Below are positions 33,213 through 35,674 of a stretch of DNA of 35,674 bases, piece after piece; within the stretch, counting starts at the first letter, position 1; each line of letters starts with the position of its first letter. A program made the position numbers and the translations under genes. The DNA lies in contig DYKI01000020.1 in the NCBI GenBank assembly GCA_020722705.1, positions 1 to 35,674 on the forward strand. The letters are read 5' to 3'. This DNA comes from Chthonomonas calidirosea (GTDB lineage Bacteria; Armatimonadota; Chthonomonadetes; Chthonomonadales; CAJBBX01). Below the pieces are notes generated by a model. That model was not told the origin of the DNA. It worked only from the letters and a program-made list of their open reading frames with translations, and ran no database searches.

Positions 33213-33986
33213 TCACCGTCCGGGCGGCAAGACGAGGCTGTTTCCGCCCCCATAGGGAGTGACCGCGTTGCCTCCCTGGGTCCGGCCAAAGCTGGACATG
33301 CCGCCGGAGCTCGTGCCGGGCTGCACAGAGTTGCCATGCGACATGCCGGAAGGTGCAGCAACACCCGGCTGGACAGGGGGAACTCCGCCGTAGGCGCCCT
33401 GACCACCGACCGGCGGAACCGCCTGGCCCGGGCCTTGCTGTGGCCATTGGACGTTCCCGGCGCCGCCGGGTCGGACTGACGCTCCGCCCGAGGTCTGTGC
33501 CGTGACTCCGCGTCCCGCGCCCTGTGACCCGGCGGGCGGCGCGGTCACCGCCTGACCGTGCTCACCCCGCTGCAGAATGGCTGCACGTTGTTCGGGGAGT
33601 ACGTCGCGTCCCCAGAGCTGGTACAGAATCAGCAGCCAGGCGATGCCGCCTGCACCAAGGAGCCAGAGCATCGCCTTGCGATGGGCGTTCGGCACCATAC
33701 CCCGGCCTGCGCAGGCAACACACGTGATGGCGCCCTTGCCATCGCACTTGACGCAAGCCTCTTGCCGACCGTCATCGAGGATCAGCCGAGACAGACCGGT
33801 GCCGCCGCAACTGACGCACTCCGTCTTGCCCGCGCCGTCACAATCGAGGCATGGTATCTCCGGCTTGAGGCTGACATAACGCCGCATACGTGACCATCGT
33901 GACAGGTCCTCGCGCAGCTTCTCTTTAACCTCGGCAGCACCCTCGCTGATCGTCTCACGCGCTGTGGAACGGCGTGGCAGCTCCAT
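33213..33986 (-). CDS. Membrane-anchored protein with DnaJ-type CxxCxGxG zinc-finger repeats
   Basis: No specific family name recognised. The 257 residues begin with a charged helix. Four CxxCxGxG-type knuckles follow at C46/C49, C57/C60, C78/C81 and C89/C92 (CLDCDGAG, CVSCGGTG, CVKCDGKG, CVACAGRG), as in the DnaJ cysteine-rich domain that binds two zincs. There is no J domain and no DnaJ C-terminal substrate domain. One transmembrane helix follows (about 103-123, 'MLWLLGAGGIAWLLILYQLW'), then about 130 residues rich in Gly, Pro, Gln and Ser, probably disordered. The zinc finger would be cytoplasmic and the tail periplasmic if the N-terminus is inside. A CGGAGA Shine-Dalgarno precedes the ATG. 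Confidence 0.8.
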   Translation of the reverse strand: MELPRRSTARETISEGAAEVKEKLREDLSRWSRMRRYVSLKPEIPCLDCDGAGKTECVSCGGTGLSRLILDDGRQEACVKCDGKGAITCVACAGRGMVPNAHRKAMLWLLGAGGIAWLLILYQLWGRDVLPEQRAAILQRGEHGQAVTAPPAGSQGAGRGVTAQTSGGASVRPGGAGNVQWPQQGPGQAVPPVGGQGAYGGVPPVQPGVAAPSGMSHGNSVQPGTSSGGMSSFGRTQGGNAVTPYGGGNSLVLPPGR

Positions 33987-34010
33987 GCTCTATCTCCGAT
34001 CGGGCGGCTG

Positions 34011-34035
34011 CGGTTCGGCAGAGCCTCGCCGCTCC
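34011..34035 (+). repeat. Dispersed element copy between zinc-finger and pseudopilin genes
   Basis: CGGTTCGGCAGAGCCTCGCC then GCTCCC. It shares CGGCAG-AGCCTCGCC with the family core, lacking one G, and lies in the 58-base spacer between two minus-strand genes. Confidence 0.6.
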
Positions 34036-34044
34036 CGGCCAACC

Positions 34045-34737
34045 CTAGAACGAGAATACGTTCCCTTGCGGCAACCCGAACAGGTTCGACCGCATCACTC
34101 CATCGGGCATGTTCTTGGCGTGCCCGTCAAAGTAGAGCACGTTGAACTGGTTGTTGTGGGACCACCAGCCCTCGTAGTAGCAGTAACATCCGGGATCTGT
34201 GCACAGGCCTGGCAGCGGAGGCGCAGGGTTCACAACGGCATACGAGGTCAGATACCTGTAGTCCCAGAGCAGGACAGTCTGAGAGGCATCGTAGACCTGG
34301 GAGTCGCTTCGTCCGGCAGCGAACCCGTTGTAGACGTAGCTGAGTCCCGGCTGCGTAGTATCCGAGTTCTGCGTCCAACCTCGATGCGAGCTGCACCTGT
34401 ATACGTCGGCGTTGCGCACGTAGGGGAAGATGCCCTGCGCCCAGTTCGTAAACGGACCGTTGAGCCAGTTGGGAACCCCGTACGCCGCGTCCATCCAGAA
34501 CGGGCAGTTTCCCTCAATGTACAGATGCTCCTGCCATGGAGACTGAGAGTCGTTGTCCATCGAGTACATGACCATCGCCTTACCGAGCTGGCTGATGTTG
34601 GAAATGCAGACGATGGCTCGTGCCTTCTCCCGGGCCTGGGCGAAAACCGGAAACAGCATGGCTGCGAGGATCCCGATGATCGCGATGACTACCAGAAGCT
34701 CTATCAGGGTGAAACCATATGTCGCTTTGCCGCGCAC
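34045..34737 (-). CDS. DUF1559 pseudopilin-like protein (prepilin N-terminal motif, H-X9-DG)
   Basis: Type II secretion/type IV pilin-like surface protein. The start is set at GTG 34737, with AAAGGA about 9 bases upstream, giving 230 residues; a longer frame to 34788 has no such support. The short basic leader ends in G before '[20 protein letters not shown]', the prepilin peptidase cleavage/methylation motif. '[16 protein letters not shown]' continues the N-terminal helix. The C-terminus carries H-X9-DG ('[13 protein letters not shown]'). This class is strongly expanded in Armatimonadota and Planctomycetota and is thought to be exported, but its function is unknown. A long inverted repeat lies about 52 bases upstream. 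Confidence 0.92.
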   Translation of the reverse strand: MRGKATYGFTLIELLVVIAIIGILAAMLFPVFAQAREKARAIVCISNISQLGKAMVMYSMDNDSQSPWQEHLYIEGNCPFWMDAAYGVPNWLNGPFTNWAQGIFPYVRNADVYRCSSHRGWTQNSDTTQPGLSYVYNGFAAGRSDSQVYDASQTVLLWDYRYLTSYAVVNPAPPLPGLCTDPGCYCYYEGWWSHNNQFNVLYFDGHAKNMPDGVMRSNLFGLPQGNVFSF

Positions 34738-34788
34738 TGTGGCGTCCTTTCTGTGGTGTCCACCCGAGATGGCGGACCGGAGCGTCAT

Positions 34789-34829
34789 AGAGATCAGGAA
34801 ATCTGATTGACCCGGGTCTCCTGATCTCT
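34789..34829. other. Long inverted repeat between DUF1080 and pseudopilin genes
   Basis: AGAGATCAGGA (34789-34799) and TCCTGATCTCT (34819-34829) are perfect 11-base arms. The loop contains the palindrome GACCCGGGTC. On the minus strand it begins 7 bases after the DUF1080 stop and ends 51 bases before the pseudopilin start. No T-run follows, so it may be a terminator without a U-tract, an operator or an mRNA-stability hairpin. Confidence 0.65.
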
Positions 34830-34836
34830 TCTGCCG

Positions 34837-35674
34837 CTAGCTGTCTTTGTCCTTGTTGTTATCCGCCGGCTTCGGCGGGATCGGCGGCTCCTCGTCATCG
34901 TCCGGCTTCGGAGGCTCGCGCGGCGGCAGCTTGCGGATGATGATATTGCGGTACTCCACCGCTGTGTGATCGCCCTGAAGCATCAGAGGGCCTGGAGTGC
35001 CTTCCTCATTGTCAAGCGCCCCGCCTGTCGGGCCGTCTATCTCGGCGAGGTCAATGATGAGCTCGTCGTTCAGGATGACCGTCGCGGTTGCCTTGGAGAT
35101 GATTGCCCCGGTGGAGTCCTTGACCGCCTGCATGAAGTGCACGTCGAGCGTCTGCCATTCCCCGGCCGGCTTGGCTGCATTCATCTTCGGCGCAATCTTG
35201 CTGTAGATCGCCCCCATCATGGAGTTGGTCAGGTCCGTCATTCCGGCCGAGTCGCCTACCTGAATCTCGTAGCGCCCCTGCAGATAGACTCCGCTGTTGC
35301 CGCCCTTGGGCACACGAACCTCGATGTGGAGCTCGAAATCGGTGAACTTCTCCTCGGTGATCAGGTCCGTTCCGCGGTCTGTGTTGGCAAGCACGCCGTC
35401 CGTGACCGTCCAGCAGTTCTTGCCGTTGGGATCGCGGAGTTTCCACCCCTTGAGGTCGGAACCATTGAAGAGTCGGGAGAGTGGAAGTGCCCCGTAGTTC
35501 ACCGGAGGTTCAACTTCAGGCTTCTTGCCGGTGTTGGCCGGAGGCTTCGGCTTTTCGGCAGCGTTCGTGCCCTTCGATCCCTTCTTCTGCGCTGCTGCTT
35601 TGCTGTCGCCGGACTTCGCCTTCGATTGACTTCCCTTGCTGCTCTTGGACGCCTTGCTGGTCTGCTTCGACTTC
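34837..35674 (-). CDS. DUF1080 (3-keto-disaccharide hydrolase-like) protein, 5' end outside window
   Basis: The C-terminal domain of about 200 residues is DUF1080, a concanavalin-like sandwich found in glycan-metabolising loci of Planctomycetota, Bacteroidota and Armatimonadota; some members hydrolyse 3-keto-glycosides. Visible signatures: 'LFNGSDLKGWKL', 'WTVTDGVLANTDRGTDLITE' and 'FELHIEVRVPKGGNSGVYLQ', ending 'EYRNIIIRKLPP'. A Pro/Asp/Glu-rich tail follows. A GTG at 35502 could be taken as the start, but the frame stays open to the window edge. It encodes a Lys/Ser/Ala-rich low-complexity stretch joined by a Pro-rich linker, so the real protein is longer and the 5' end is missing. Signal peptide status cannot be seen. 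Confidence 0.85.
   Translation of the reverse strand, partial: KSKQTSKASKSSKGSQSKAKSGDSKAAAQKKGSKGTNAAEKPKPPANTGKKPEVEPPVNYGALPLSRLFNGSDLKGWKLRDPNGKNCWTVTDGVLANTDRGTDLITEEKFTDFELHIEVRVPKGGNSGVYLQGRYEIQVGDSAGMTDLTNSMMGAIYSKIAPKMNAAKPAGEWQTLDVHFMQAVKDSTGAIISKATATVILNDELIIDLAEIDGPTGGALDNEEGTPGPLMLQGDHTAVEYRNIIIRKLPPREPPKPDDDEEPPIPPKPADNNKDKDS

Overview
The window reads as a chromosomal segment of a GC-rich, Gram-negative-type (diderm) bacterium, most likely a member of Armatimonadota. The best taxonomic clue is the prepilin-like protein at 34045-34737. It carries the '[12 protein letters not shown]' stretch after its N-terminal methylation motif and a perfect H-X9-DG motif, a combination I associate with that phylum. 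A porin-type beta-barrel, a DUF1080 protein and secreted glycan-active proteins fit the same picture. No tRNA, rRNA, CRISPR array, phage or insertion-sequence transposase is visible.

Layout. 1-5829 (+): 3' part of leuS, asnS, a ComEA-like DNA-binding protein, a zinc-ribbon membrane protein and a TldE/PmbA-like protein. 5870-8099 (-): an ECF sigma factor with its zinc-finger anti-sigma factor (TGATG overlap), and a D-2-hydroxyacid dehydrogenase. 8173-11316 (+): a secreted glycoside-hydrolase-like protein and a PLP-dependent threonine-dehydratase-like enzyme whose N-terminus is built from 18-bp tandem repeats. 11317-11647: a promoter, a 36-codon small ORF and a strong intrinsic terminator, directly upstream of pyruvate:ferredoxin oxidoreductase (11648-15217) and a dihydroorotate-dehydrogenase-like flavoprotein. 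16432-21725 (+): a large secreted protein overlapping dxr, then rseP. 21768-29371 (-): a GH116-like protein, a CBM9-like secreted protein, a CoA-transferase/GNAT fusion, a DUF4239 membrane protein and a porin. 29504-32992 (-): acetyl-CoA synthetase and an OFA-type MFS transporter. 33213-35674 (-): a membrane-anchored DnaJ-type zinc-finger protein, a DUF1559 pseudopilin-like protein and a 5'-truncated DUF1080 protein.

Functionally, PFOR, acetyl-CoA synthetase, the CoA-transferase/GNAT fusion and the monocarboxylate-type transporter point to active traffic through acetyl-CoA, acetate and pyruvate with low-potential electron carriers. The glycoside-hydrolase-like, CBM9-like and DUF1080 proteins point to polysaccharide use.

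The two most unusual features are these. (1) The region before PFOR holds a complete miniature gene (extended -10 promoter, Shine-Dalgarno, 36-codon ORF, terminator abutting the stop codon) that also has the architecture of a translation-coupled attenuator. (2) A roughly 30-bp dispersed element with core CGGCAGGAGCCTCGCCCT is present in at least five or six copies. It sits in spacers, has entered the coding sequences of an anti-sigma factor and a dehydratase, and has expanded into an 18-bp tandem array in the latter.
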